Positions 10,810 through 22,578 of a stretch of DNA of 64,000 nt are shown here, piece by piece. The position numbers were made by a program, and so were the translations under genes. Source of the stretch: Amaranthus tricolor (taxonomy: Eukaryota > Streptophyta > Magnoliopsida > Caryophyllales > Amaranthaceae). The stretch spans positions 35,665,971 to 35,729,970 of the forward strand of contig NC_080048.1 of the NCBI RefSeq assembly GCF_026212465.1. Reading direction: 5' to 3'. Under the pieces are notes generated by a model. That model made no database searches, had not been told where the DNA came from, and saw only the letters and a program-made list of their open reading frames with translations. Position 1 is the stretch's first letter. Each line of letters begins with the position of its first letter.

Positions 10810-13800
10810 ATGACTACAATGAAGCTCGATATTGAGAAGTTTGATAGGAATGTAAACTTTGGCTTATGGCAAGTCAAAATGAGAGCCATTTTGATTCAAA
10901 ATGGTGTGCACAAGGCGATTGATGGTGTAGAGAAGATGCCGGAAGGAATGTCCGCATCGAGATGGGAAGAGATAGACACAAAGGCGTTATCGGCAATCCA
11001 ATTATGCTTATCCAATGAAGTTCTAAGAGAGGTTGTTAAAGAAACAACAACCAAGAGTATATGGGAGAAATTGGAATCACTCTACATGGCCAAGAGTGTT
11101 ACCAATAGGCTACTTTTGAAGAGTAGACTCTACGACTTACGCTTGGAGGAAGGTAAACCTTTAAAATCTCACTTGGATGAGTTTTGTTCCATTGTTATGG
11201 ATTTACAAAACATTGATGTTAAGCTTGATGATGAAGACTTGGCAATTTATCTTTTATGTTCTTTACCCCCTTCTTATAAAAATTTTAGAGAAACTCTACT
11301 TTATGGTAGAGATAATTTGAGTAGTGATGATGTGAAGAATGCCTTGACTCAAAGGGATCTCATTGATACACAATTGTCACAAAAGTCACCAAGCAATGCT
11401 AGTGACGGTTTGTTTGTAAGAGGGAGTTCACAAGAGAAAGGTTCCACTAGTGGGAGTGGAAACAAGGGTAAAGGAAGGTCCAAGTCCGTGAGGCCAAACA
11501 AAAATAAGTCTTGTAACTATTGCAAGCTTAAGGGCCACATCAAGAAGGATTGTTGGAAGCTTAAGAGAAAGCTAGAAGAAGAGGCAAGGGAAGGAACTAG
11601 CAATGCCAATGCTAGTTATGTGAATGATAGTGATGATGGCGATGTTCTTGTTGCCACTCATGAGTACAAAGGTAATAATGAATGGATTCTTGATTCGGGG
11701 TGCACATTCCACATGACTCCCAACAAAACTTTTTTCCATACATTTGAAAGTGTTGATGGGGGAAATGTTACCATGGGAAACAACACCACATGTAAGGTTG
11801 TTGGGATTGGGAGCATTAAAATTAAAATGTTTGATGGGATTGTGAGGACCTTAACCGATGTAAGGTATGTCCCGGGCTTGAAAAAGAATCTTTTATCTTT
11901 GGGTACTCTTGATAAGATCGGGTGTAGAATCACTTGTGAAGGTGGAGTTATGAAGGTAGCCAAGGGTTCACTAGTGGTGATGAAGGGGAGTTTGAATGGG
12001 AGTTTGTATGCTCTTCAAGGTTCAACCATTCTTGGCTCGGCGAATGTATCCACAAGCACAATGTCCGATCGTGACACCAAACTTTGGCACTTAAGGCTTG
12101 GTCACATGAGCGAAAGAGGTATGTTTGAACTCTCTAAACAAGGTTTATTTAATGGGAAAAATTTTGGGAACCTTGGTTTTTGTGAACATTGTGTTTATGG
12201 GAAACACAAGAGAGTTAGTTTTAAACCCGCCATCCACAACACTAAGGGGATATTAGATTATGTCCATTCCGACTTGTGGGGGCCTTCTCGAACGCCCTCC
12301 CTTAGTGGTTGTAGCTACATGTTGACCTTTATTGATGATTACTCTAGGAAAGTTTGGTGTTATTTTATAAAACATAAATATGAAGTTTTTGATGTCTTCT
12401 TGGAATGGAAGAAGATGATTGAAAAGAAAGCCGGTAGGAGCATCAAGACCTTGAGAACCGACAATGGTCTTGAATTTGTTGATAGCAAGTTTCTCAATTA
12501 TTGTTCTAATGAAGGTATTGTTAGACATAGAACTTGTGCAGGTCGTCCTCAACAAAATGGTGTTGCGGAGAGGATGAATAAAACGTTATTGGAAAGGGCA
12601 AGATGCATGCTAAATCAAGCAAATTTGGGGAAACAATTTTGGGCCGAAGCGGTGGCTACGGCATGTTATTTGATCAACCGTTCACCTCATACCGCCTTGA
12701 AGTTCAAGTCGCCACAAGAGGTATGGTACAACACTCCGGTAAACTATTCTAGTCTTAGAATCTTTGGTTGTCCAGCTTATATTCATGTAAATGATGGTAA
12801 GTTAGAACCTAGGGCTAGAAAAGGTATCTTTGTGGGGTATGGAGTGGGTGTAAAGGGGTATAGGGTATGGTGTAATGATTCAAAGAAAATTATTGTTTCT
12901 AGAGATGTTGTTTTTGATGAAGATAGCATGCTTATATCTAATGTTGAAAACCTTTTAATAATGATGATAATGAAGCACAAGTAGAGGTTGAATCCTCCAA
13001 TATTGATAATGAGAAAAATGATGATGTTCAACAAAGGTCTCCTCCTTTGTCCACAACTAGGTAAAGAAGGAAGATCGTGGCTCCAAGGAGGTACATTGAA
13101 GAGTGTGATTATGTTGTTTATGCTCTCAACATTGCTAGCGAAGTTGAAGGGTCAAATGAACCAAGTACGTACAAGGAGGCTATGGCCTCAAATGACTCAA
13201 GCAAGTGGTTGATTGCAATGAAACAAGAGATGGAATCTCTTGCGAAGAATGGAACTTGGGATATCGTTGTTGCACCAAAGAAAAAGAAGATTGTGGGGTG
13301 CAAGTGGATATTCAAGAGGAAGGAGGGTCCTTCTAGTGATATTCCTCCCATCTACAAAGCAAGGGTTGTTGCAAAGTGATACTCTCAAATTGAGGGTATT
13401 GATTTTCACGAAGTTTTCTCTCCGGTCGTGAAACACTCTTCTATTAGGGCATTGCTTGCTTTGGTGGCGATGGAGGATTTGGAGTTACATCAATTGGATG
13501 TAAAGACGGCTTTTCTTCACGGTGAGCTTGAAGAAGAAATCTTTATGAAGCAACCGGAAGGTTTTGAGGTAGCCGGTAAGGAGAATCATGTGTGTAGATT
13601 GAAGAGGTCATTGTATGGGTTGAAGCAATCTCCAAGGCAATGGTACAAAAGGTTTGATTCCTTTATGATTTCACATGATTTTGTTAGAAGTTCTTATGAT
13701 AGCTGTGTTTATCTTAAGAAATTTGAAGATGGTTCTTTACTATATTTGCTCTTATATGTTGATGATATGCTAGTAGCATGTAGCTCTTTGCTTAAGGTGG

Positions 13801-14729
13801 AGGACTTGAAAGAGTTGCTTTCAAGTGAATTTGATATGAAAGATCTTGGTGAAGCCAAGAAGATTCTTGGGATGGAGATTTTGAGAGATCGGGCTAAGGG
13901 TGTCTTATACCTTAGTCAAAGGAAGTACATTGAGAAAGTTGTTCAACGTTTCTCCATGGATAATGCTAAAGGTGTGTCTACTCCTCTTGCTTCTCATTTC
14001 AAATTGTCCAAGAATTTGTGTCCACAAACAAAAGAGGAAGAAGAGCAAATGGTAAGAATTCCATACACTAGTGCCGTTGGTAGCGTTATGTATGCTATGG
14101 TATGCTCTAGGCCCGACATTGCTCATGCGGTGAGTTTGGTGAGTAGATATATGTCTAATCCGGGTAAGGGACATTGGGAGGCACTAAAATGGCTATTGAG
14201 GTATTTGAAAGATACTTCAAATGTTTGTCTCATGTATGGGAAAAATTCAAGTGAGCTAACCGGGTTTTGTGACTCGGATTATGGTGGTGATCTAGATAAT
14301 AGAAAGTCCACAAGTGGGTTCGTGTTTACTTTGGGTGGTTCGGCGATTAGTTGGCAATCATCTTTGCAAGATGTGGTTGCTCTTTCTACAACCGAAGCGG
14401 AGTACATAGCCGTGGCCGAGTCATTCAAGGAAGCAAAATGGCTTAAAGGTCTTGTTGGTGAAATGTGCAACAAAGTGTGTGAGGTAAGTGTGCATTGTGA
14501 TAGTCAAAGTGCAATTCATTTGGCTTGGAATCAAAACACATTTCATAGAAGGTCCAAGCACATTGATATTAAGTATAACTTTATCCGGGATGAAGTTGAG
14601 CACAAAAGGGTGTTATTGAAGAAAATTGACACTACGGAAAATCCGGCCGACATGATGACAAAGTCATTACCTACTACCAAGTTTGAGTTATGTGTTGACT
14701 TGGTAGGTTTAGCTCCTTGCTTGAGATAA
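10810..14729 (+). pseudogene. gag-pol of the young Copia, one frameshift and two stops
   Basis: The ATG at 10810 opens a frame to 12984 that holds gag, a CCHC knuckle (CNYCKLKGHIKKDC), protease (WILDSGCTFHM), GAG-pre-integrase (LWHLRLGHMSERGM) and integrase with GRPQQNGVAERMN. The frame then shifts near 12955. RT and RNase H continue in the new frame from about 12957, with a TAA at 13062-13064 and a TGA at 13377-13379. RT shows LLYVDDMLVA and RNase H shows STTEAEYIAVAES; the frame ends at 14729. All domains are present but cannot be read as one polyprotein, so the copy is non-autonomous. It either moved with help from an intact relative or was broken after insertion. Confidence 0.93.
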
Positions 14730-14811
14730 TGCCCTCTTGGGCATTTTGAGGTGTGTATGTTTTTTGAATATGAAGTGAATTGATGAATGTTGTGACTTGG
14801 GTGAACTCAAG

Positions 14812-14824
14812 TCAAGGTGGAGAT
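14812..14824 (+). promoter_or_regulatory. Polypurine tract of the young Copia
   Basis: The purine-rich segment AAGGTGGAGA ends next to the 3' LTR start TGTTATGAAT and would prime plus-strand DNA synthesis. Confidence 0.75.
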
Positions 14825-15420
14825 TGTTATGAATGGTAGTATACTAATGTGATTATAAATGATACTATACTAATGTGTGACTTGAGTGCACATTAAAGGG
14901 TTGAATTCATGTGTGTGACTCTTGAGTTGTGGAATCCAAAAGGGTGTAATAAGGTGAAGAGTATTCATGGGAATTATTGGTGTTAATGAAGATTAAGGTG
15001 AAGAGTCTCATGTGTGTGACTCTTGAGATAATGCCTTTTCAAGTTCTTAGAGTTATTTCATAGTATTCATTACCCTAAATTAACTATGTATATATGTGAG
15101 CCATTCATCTTCAAGTACCTAGCACTATAAATAGGGCTCTCATACCCACACTTCAAGTATGCAAAACACATCAAACACAACCCTTAAGCCAAACACATAG
15201 CCTATTGTTGTTATCTCTATCTCAATTGTAATTCTTCATATTGAAGTGTTGTTTGTATTCATTTGATATAATATAAACATAAACTACACACCACGGAGGA
15301 CGTAGCCATCATTGGGTGAACCTCCTTAAATCTTTGTGTCCTTGTTTGTTACTTTGTCAAACTTAATTTTGCTCATTGTTGTTTGTTCTTAACATCGTAA
15401 GTATTTGGCGATCGTTTTCA
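14825..15420 (+). repeat. 3' LTR of the young Copia
   Basis: 596 bp, one mismatch to the 5' LTR (15092 A). It is followed at once by the target duplication GTATT and the resumed gag sequence of the old Copia. Confidence 0.97.
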
Positions 15421-15425
15421 GTATT

Positions 15426-15845
15426 CACGATGATATCGATCACCTTCATTTGTGTTGGATCTATCTCCACCTCTACCTCTAACTCTAAATCCTCTATCTC
15501 TAAATTTGCCTTGTTTATATATGGGTGTTTTTGCTTGTAATGCTTGCTCTTCAGGTTCATAAGAATTTTGTCTTTTCTCATGAACCATAAAAGTACCAAG
15601 TATTTCATCTAAGAAAAGATCTTCCTTGATGCTTTGCTCATCTAGTATACATACTATTGTTTCATACTTAGAAGTCATGGAACGAAGAATTTTAGAAACT
15701 ACATCACATTCTTTAATATCATGACCTAATGCTTTCATATTGTTTACGATAATGTTTAACATTATCAACATATTCAGATGCTGTTTCCGAACGTTTTATT
15801 TTTAGCGACTCGAAATCTAATTTCAAATGTTGTTTGACAGCTTTT
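15426..15845 (-). pseudogene. Copia gag fragment of the old element
   Basis: Minus-strand translation gives a UBN2-type gag segment with phrases such as ILRSMTSKYETIVCILDE and EQALQAKTPI, then an arginine/glycine-rich stretch before the zinc knuckle. A frame break lies near 15770, and the N-terminal half of gag is missing beyond 15845. It continues on the other side of the young insertion at 10155. Confidence 0.85.
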
Positions 15846-16740
15846 TGTTTTTATCCCACATTATAAATAACGATGTCATTTAGCGACTTGCTTAAAATAA
15901 AAAAGTACTATGTCACATAATAATATGTGATATAACGTTAACTTACTAGTAAGACGTCTCAACAAATTGAGCAACAACAACATTAGATGGTTATAACTTA
16001 TAAGTATTCTTTTAGTTTTTAAAAAAACAAATAATTCATTAAATCACTTCGCACATTATTTTCTTTTTTAATTTTTAATTTAAACTAAGATGTTAATAAA
16101 TCTTTAAATTAAATGATGATTTGTTTTACACACTTTTATGTGATTTAACAGTTCATTTTGAAAAAAAAAAAGCTAAAAAGAATATGTGTATTGTCCTACT
16201 TGAATTGCAATATTTTTCATGAGAAAATTTTTTTGTCATATTATTTTGAAAAAGATTCTACTTTATATTTTGAGATATAGCTAAAATTTTTTCTACAATA
16301 CAAAGATAAAATTTTATTTTAAGAAATGGTATGATAATTGATAAATATTCACCACAAATTTTGATTTTACATTATTATATTTCATGTTTAGGATTAAAAT
16401 AAAATAAAAATAAATTTTAAGGAATGATGATGGTATAGGAGGCACGTAACACAAACAATGAGTGCATATACATGAGATAAGATGGATATAAGATGAGTAT
16501 AACAATAATGAGTATGCTTAATTGGTTATAGTGGTTGCATCGAAATGTGTTTAAATATGAGTAGAGTGTTATATGTTAAATTAGGCTGGATTTATTGTGA
16601 ATGTTAGCATATTCATGAGAAAATATGAGGTGCGCACATTGTGTATTATCCCAAAATCATATGGCCATGGGAAGAAGGTCTCCAATAGTTTATAAAGTGT
16701 GCACACCATCTTTAATTTGTCGATGTGAAATAAATCATTG
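15846..16740. other. AT-rich spacer
   Basis: No gene, RNA or clear transposon end is visible. The region leads into the upstream sequence of the decarboxylase exon. Confidence 0.4.
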
Positions 16741-16746
16741 CAACAC

Positions 16747-16754
16747 TATAAATA
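16747..16754 (+). promoter_or_regulatory. TATA box of the decarboxylase 5' exon
   Basis: TATAAATA followed by GGGGG lies 165 bp before the ATG at 16919, a sensible distance for a plant promoter with a leader of about 130 nt. A second TATA-like run is at about 16833. Confidence 0.6.
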
Positions 16755-16918
16755 GGGGGTAGACAATAGGTACAAAAATTTTATTTAGTGGGTACTTGTG
16801 AATATTGGGACCTATCCATTTTGATGTACCTATATAAATATATCACCCTGTCTTATAAGTGAAAGTTTAAAAACATTTTTCCTTTGATATCATCCCTAAC
16901 AACTGACAAACCAGTCCC

Positions 16919-17152
16919 ATGGGAAGCCTTGGCCATGACTTTACAAACTCGTCTTCTCCCACCGAATTCAAACCATTAGATCATGAAGAATTCCGTAAAC
17001 ATGCTCATAAAATGGTAGATTACATAGCAGATTACTATAAAAACATTGAAAATTACCCAGTTTTAAGTCAAGTTAAACCTGGCTATTTACTATCTTCCCT
17101 TCCTCAAACGGCACCGTCTAATCCGGAGTCGTTTGAGGACATTGTAGATGAT
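16919..17152 (+). CDS. Orphan first exon of an aromatic L-amino-acid decarboxylase
   Basis: 78 codons from ATG to a strong donor (GAT|GTAAGTAAG). The protein has the N-terminal features of plant group II PLP decarboxylases (tyrosine/tryptophan decarboxylase, aromatic aldehyde synthase): FKPLDHEEFRKHAHKMVDYI, then YYKNIENYPVLSQVKPGYL, then NPESFEDI. The exon is undamaged and has a TATA box upstream. The next exon (expected to begin with a residue run like ILPGLTHWQSPN) is not found on the + strand. Instead a Stowaway/Mutator-like/CACTA nest begins at 17583. The 3' part of such a gene lies in opposite orientation at 25960-23087. The product, if transcribed, would be a truncated peptide. Confidence 0.85.
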
Positions 17153-17582
17153 GTAAGTAAGTACATTTAGCCGTAATATTTCTTGTGTAACATATACTCT
17201 CTAATTTGAAGACTTTGCGATAAAAGTTATACCTTTTCTGTTCTATTATATTTATAATGGATAGTGATATTTGTTCTCTGCTCTCTCCAAATTCTTCTAA
17301 TTGATTGTTGGTTGTTAAGTCAATTAAGTGTCAATTGTTGATTGTTTGTTGATTTAATTTACTGATTTGAAAAGCTAATAGCACTGACTTTTCTGGTTTG
17401 TTGTTAAGTCAATTATGTAAGTCACCTGTTACAATGATGTTTGGTAAAAATTAGGTGTTGGATGCTTATTAGAGAAAAAGTGAACTAAAAAAATCAAGCA
17501 GAAGGAAAAGTTAGCTACGGAATTTTTTTCGTTTTGGCTTAAAAATCAACTTTTGAGCTAGGTTATCGAAAAATATATTATA
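17153..17582 (+). other. Start of the decarboxylase intron 1, no further exon
   Basis: AT-rich sequence after the splice donor. A short low-complexity region rich in TTGATTGTTG lies at about 17310-17350. No coding match to decarboxylase residues beyond 78 is seen. Confidence 0.4.
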
Positions 17583-17748
17583 TTCCCTTCAATTCAATAA
17601 AAATGTGACATTTGCTTTTTCAAGTTATCCAATGCACTTATTCAATGCTTAATATCTCTTATTATTATACATAATGAAATGTTATAAAAAAATAGATATA
17701 AATGATCTTTGCATTGAAATAAATCAAACATGATCTCACTTGGCTATG

Positions 17749-17838
17749 TTTTAATTTATAGATTAAGAATAAAAAACAAATTAAAAGTAACAATTTTAAT
17801 TTATAGATTAAGAATAAAAAACAAATTAAAAGTAACAA
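17749..17838. repeat. 45-bp tandem duplication inside the Stowaway
   Basis: Two exact adjacent copies at 17749-17793 and 17794-17838, starting TTTTAATTTATAGATTAAG and ending AAAAGTAACAA. The single-copy relatives do not have it. Confidence 0.9.
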
Positions 17839-18527
17839 GTGAATAGTATCAAAAAGCAAAGGAAAATTTCACGCGATAAACTTGAGGTATTGGGTTTTCC
17901 ATGTGGTAACTAAAGCTTTTTTAAAATCCACGCAGTACCCCTAAAGTTACCCAATCATACTTTCGTGACCTTTTTACCTATAAAACGTTTGAAAACCGTC
18001 TATTAATAAGGATTCCTTGGTTTTGAGATTGAATACATCAAAACACACTCAAAAAGATTACATTTTTCCTATTTCGCTAACCCTAATTCTCCAATTTCTC
18101 TAATTTTCCAACCCTTAATTCCCTAACCCTAATTCCCCAAATTCAAAACACAAATTCAACGAAACACACTCCAAATATCACAATTTAGGGTTAAAAACAC
18201 TACAAAAAAATAATAAAATGGCGACAAACCATTTCATCGCCATTTGATAGCTAAACAGTCAAAAAGTAGGTCTGGCGACGGGCTGGCGACGAGATACGAG
18301 GTGGTCGCTATTCCTTTCGTCGCTAATCTCAAAATGGACGCCATTTCCTCGCCTTTTCTTAGCGACCAATTTGCGACCTGAATCCCGTCGCCAAACTGGC
18401 GACCACCGTCTTCTAGCTATTTAGTCGCCAACGGGCGACCACCATGTCGTAGCTGGGCCGTCGCCTGCCTATCAGTCTGCTTAGCGACCCGCTTTTCGTC
18501 GCCAACTGTCGCCTATTTTATTTATTA

Positions 18528-18528
<1 letters not shown>

Positions 18529-18590
<62 letters not shown>
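18529..18590. repeat. (TA)n microsatellite
   Basis: About 60 bp of pure TA within the left part of the CACTA element. Confidence 0.95.
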
Positions 18591-18596
<6 letters not shown>

Positions 18597-19576
18597 TTGT
18601 TGTAATATTAAGATAAATATATATATACATGTAAAACAAGTAAATAAAAATAATGAGCTGGAAATATATATATATAATTAAAGTTTATGTACAAAGTCAC
18701 AAAAAGTACATATATTTAATCATTCATTTGGAAGAGGGGGTCGTTACAAATTGAGATAGGATTGAATGAATTTTAAAAAGAGTTCTCGTTCTCTTTGAAT
18801 TTGTTCAGTCGACCTTTGGTGAGTCTCATAGGCTGTGGATCTTTGACCTTTTGATTGTTCAGTCACCGCTTTCCTTAATTGATTATTGAACTTCATTTAC
18901 CATTTGCACCGATTCCCATAATTTATTATTGAACTCCATAGGCTGTGGCTCTTAGACCTTTCGATTGTTCTTGAAATATTAAAAAAAAAACGATTTAAAA
19001 CTAAATATGAATGTAAGAAAAAACTGGAAAATACTAGCACTAAACATGTTTCAAAAATGCCATTATTCGAAAATATTAAAAAAAAAATAAAAAAAAGGCA
19101 TCATGAAACAAAATATTATCATAATCATCAAGAACATTGAAAAAATACAAAAAAATATATAATAAATACTAACCTTTTAATGATAAGATGAGAATTTTAG
19201 AGTTGAAAATAAGTTGTAACCCCAAGATGATGAGGATGAGATTAAGAAAGAAAAGAAAATAAATAGAGATTGAGATTAATGGATGAAAAGAAAAAATAGA
19301 GTTGGAAAGATAAAAACGCGTATAAGGAATGAAGAAGTATAAGGTAAGTGAAGATAGAGTTGTAGGAAATGAGAAATGAGAGCAGATCAAACGGCATTTA
19401 TAATCAGTATTTAGCGACTGCCAGTGTGGTCGCTGGTTGGTCGCTAAAGCATTGACATGACAGGAGGTTTGACTCTCAGAAGTTAGTGACCGGAACTCTG
19501 GTCGCTGGGTCTTGGAAATGAAAAAAGTTTGCGTGCTGCAGTAAGGAAAAAATCGGCTTGCAGTATTTTTTCTAAA

Positions 19577-19636
<60 letters not shown>

Positions 19637-19658
19637 GTTATTTTCATTATTATTATTA

Positions 19659-19732
<74 letters not shown>

Positions 19733-19754
19733 TTATTATTAGTATTATTACAAC

Positions 19755-19835
<81 letters not shown>

Positions 19836-19881
19836 GTTATCATTATTATTATTGTTATTTTCATTATTATTATTATTATTA

Positions 19882-19948
<67 letters not shown>

Positions 19949-19998
19949 TTATTTTTATGTGTTATTATTATTATTGTTGTTGTTATTATTATTATTAC
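19577..19998. repeat. (ATT)n array, left arm
   Basis: About 420 bp of ATT repeats with a few GTT/ATC steps and a TTACAACGTTATT landmark at about 19748. The same landmark, inverted, occurs twice in the right array. Long reading frames here are artefacts. Confidence 0.95.
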
Positions 19999-20089
19999 TG
20001 CAAAATATTAATAATTCGGAGGAATATAATAAAATTGTATTAAATATTACAAAATATTAAATAATTACATATAAATAATTAAACTACTC

Positions 20090-21125
20090 TTAATCACTAA
20101 AATACTCGTTGTTCTCAACATCTTCATCTTCGGATTCTTCGTTTTCTGAGAGTACAAGATCCACATGTTTTAAATTTTGTCTTGTACTCGAATATGGAAG
20201 ATAATATAATTGACGTGCTTGACTTGCCAACACAAATGGATCATATAAACAATACGAGCGACCTTGATGTATGTTAACTTATTTTCAGTATTAATTGGGT
20301 CATACTAATGACATTTGAACAACGTTACTCGTTTGATAGGTTACTCGTTTTTCGTTTCTACCCTTGATGTGATCCTTTGTTTTACTTGGCACACACAACA
20401 AAGTGTTTGTTTTCCAATATGACAAATCCCAAAATATGCTCATCTCCTTCCATCCTGCAGAGTACTTACTAACCTCTTTATTATGTTCCGATGCATCTTC
20501 TTCAAGCAATTCATCAAGCAATTCATGTCCAGTCCGAATAATAGGTGTATCTCTTTTCTCAATATGGCCTGATTTGAAATTTTTTCTATTTCTCCTATAA
20601 GGACGACTTCTATCTAAATTCCTTCTATGACAGTCAAACCAACACATCTTCATGTTATGAGTAAGGTACAAGGCTTGTGAATCATCCATGCAATAAGGGC
20701 AAGCATATCGGCCCGCCGTACTCCACCCGGACAACATCGAATAAGCCGAAAAGTCATTGAATGTCCACATTAAAGCTGCTCGCAGTTGAAAATTCTCCTT
20801 TCTTGACACATCTAATGTACAAATCCCCTCCTTCCACAACATATTCAGCTCTTGTATTAGTGGTTGAAGATATAAGTGAATGTTGTGCTTTGGATTACCG
20901 CGAAACCTTATTACCCTTACTGTTTCTTCTCCATCTAGAAGTTTCACAAATATAACAGCAAGTTGCATTCGCATTATTCCCCCAATATATCAAACATCCG
21001 TTAGGACAACAATCTATCTTCCCAACGGGTAATCCAAAGGCAGCTATTTGTTTTTTCGTTTCTTAGAAGCTGTTTACCATCGTATTCTCTTCTGATAACA
21101 CTTCGTTCACAATAGCACATATATC
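20090..21125 (-). pseudogene. CACTA TNP2-type transposase remnant
   Basis: In coding order: an N-terminal zinc-binding stretch (LPVGKIDCCPNGCLIYW, about 21050-20990); the Transposase_21 core (20974-20300) with HNIHLYLQPLIQELNMLWKE, LMWTFNDFSAYSMLSGWST and CPYCMD; then a C-terminal piece (about 20280-20090) with DPFVLASQAIQ-like sequence, YYLPYSSTRQNLKHV and an acidic tail. The rest of the core and the usual DUF4218 region are missing between the last two pieces. A stop interrupts the N-terminal piece near 21065. Confidence 0.85.
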
Positions 21126-21693
21126 ATGCACCATCTGGAAACACACTAAAATTCATTTTTAACACCTAAATATAATATTAGTAATTTAATGACAATAAAA
21201 ATATATAAAACAATTCATGAAAGTAACAATATATGATAATAATATAATTATTCTAATAACAATTATTAAGGAAAATTAATGACAATTAAAATAAAATATA
21301 AAACAATAAAAGAATATAAAAAACTCAAGTAAATAACAAACGAAATAAAATATGTACTAATTAAATAAAAACCTCTTCTAATTCTTTAGTTATCGAAATA
21401 TACGATACACAATAATTCTACGTGTTATTTATAGAAAATATGGCGACAACACGGCCATGAGAAACCCATCGCCATGTTTTCAAATTCAAATTGAAAAAGT
21501 GACAGCGACCATATGGCTTCCAAGCCACCATCGCCTATGTTTATTAAAAAAAAAAATTACGGTCTACTTGGCGACTAAATCGCGACCACAACTTGAATAT
21601 CGCAAAGAATTATTTAAAAAAAAAAACAAAAAAAAAATTGGCGATCATAGGGGGCGACCACATAGCTTGTCGCCAGATAATAAAATAAAATAA

Positions 21694-21696
<3 letters not shown>

Positions 21697-21743
<47 letters not shown>

Positions 21744-21790
21744 CAACGTTGTAATAATACTAATAATAACAATAATAATAATACTAATAC

Positions 21791-21881
<91 letters not shown>

Positions 21882-21936
21882 GTTGTAATAATACTAATAA
21901 TAACAATAATAATAATACTAATACTAATAATAATAA

Positions 21937-21981
<45 letters not shown>
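21697..21981. repeat. (AAT)n array, right arm
   Basis: Inverted counterpart of the array at 19577-19998, with two AACGTTGTAATAATACT landmarks. With the flanking unique sequence it forms a long-range inverted repeat inside the CACTA. Confidence 0.95.
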
Positions 21982-22578
21982 TAAAAAAAAATACTGCAAG
22001 CCGTTTTTTCCTTATTGCAGCACGCAAACTTTTTTCATTTCCAAGGCCCAGCGACCAGAGTGTCGGTCGCTAATTATTTTTAAAAAAAAATAAAAAATTA
22101 AAAGCTTTTAGCGACGGATTGGCGACCAGCAAACTCTTCGCTAAATATTTTTTTAAAAAAATAAAAAATTAAAAGCATTGAGCGACGGAGTGGCGATCAA
22201 TATGCCCGTCGCTATTTTGCTTTTCCTTTTGGCGACGTTGCTTGCCCTCGCCTATCCGTCGCCACTGGCGACCAACCAACCCCATCGTTATTTTTCCATC
22301 GCTATTTCGATAGTTATTTGTAGTGAAAACTAGGGGAAATGTGATCTTTGGAGTGTGTTTCAATGTATTCAATCTCAGGATCAAAGCATCCTTACTAATA
22401 GGCGATTTTCAAACATTTTATAGGTTAAAAAGGTCATGGAGGTTTAATTGGGTAAACCTTAGGGTTGCCGCATGGATTTTAAGAAAACTTTGGTTACCAA
22501 GTGAAAAATCTAATACCTCAGAGTTACCATATGAAATAACCTAAAAATAAATATCCTTTTTCAGTGAATTTGAGGGAG

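Larger units (their letters stand above)
10156..15420 (+). mobile_element. Young Copia (Tork/Tnt1-like) LTR retrotransposon
   Basis: A complete structure of 5265 bp. The 596-bp LTRs start TGTTATGAAT and end GTTTTCA. A PBS follows the 5' LTR and a purine-rich tract precedes the 3' LTR. The 5-bp target duplication GTATT is exact on both sides (10151-10155 and 15421-15425). It sits in opposite orientation inside the gag region of the old Copia. The LTRs differ at one base (10423 T, 15092 A), so the insertion is recent. The lineage call rests on domain order and motif style in gag and integrase. Confidence 0.97.
6290..15845 (-). mobile_element. Old Copia LTR retrotransposon, interrupted and 5'-truncated
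   Basis: On the minus strand the element runs from a gag fragment (15845-15426) through a young Copia insertion (15420-10156) to protease-less pol (10150-about 7090). A polypurine tract (7088-7075) and a 3' LTR starting TGTTAAAATT at 7074 follow. The LTR's U3 contains the long (TA)n array, and a TATA box (TATATAAA) lies at 6328-6321. I could not fix where the LTR ends; it may extend to about 5950. No 5' LTR is visible beyond 15845. Premature stops and frameshifts mark it as dead. Confidence 0.85.
18198..22325. mobile_element. CACTA (En/Spm) transposon, internally deleted, 4.1 kb
   Basis: The ends are CACTACAAA and its complement TTTGTAGTG, with the 3-bp target duplication AAA on both sides. 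Subterminal zones (18215-18520, 19390-19510, 21430-21680, 22040-22290) are dense in GGCGAC/GTCGCC repeats, the binding-site arrays expected in this superfamily. Two (ATT)n arrays lie in inverted orientation, each next to the matching inverted segments 19480-19575 and 21975-22070. Only parts of the transposase remain (20090-21125, minus). Confidence 0.93.
17861..22541. mobile_element. Mutator-like long-TIR element containing the CACTA
   Basis: The regions 17861-18190 and 22330-22541 are inverted repeats of each other at roughly 80 percent by eye. They share ATGTGGTAAC-like sequence, TAAAATCCACGC, TTTTTACCTATAAAA and GAGATTGAATACAT. The outer ends begin GGAAAATTTCAC and GGTTATTTCAT. Flanking bases (AAAAGCAAA against AAAAATAAA) look like a decayed 9-bp target duplication. 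No transposase is seen between the arms apart from that of the CACTA, so this is a MITE-type element that received the CACTA. Confidence 0.65.
17583..22578. mobile_element. Stowaway MITE split by a 4.7-kb nested insertion
   Basis: The left end TTCCCTTCAATTCAATAAAA and the reverse complement of the right end CTCCCTCAAATTCACTG pair as Stowaway termini with TA on both sides (17581-17582 and 22579-22580). Intact relatives lie at 27142-27397 and 27809-28062 and share the inner phrase TTTAATTTATA. Without the insert this copy would be about 315 bp, including a 45-bp tandem duplication. Confidence 0.75.

Noticed and set aside
19529..20043. Long poly-Ile/Tyr/Leu frames
   Set aside because: Products of the ATT repeat arrays in the CACTA; the same holds for 21614-22027 and 61446-62012.
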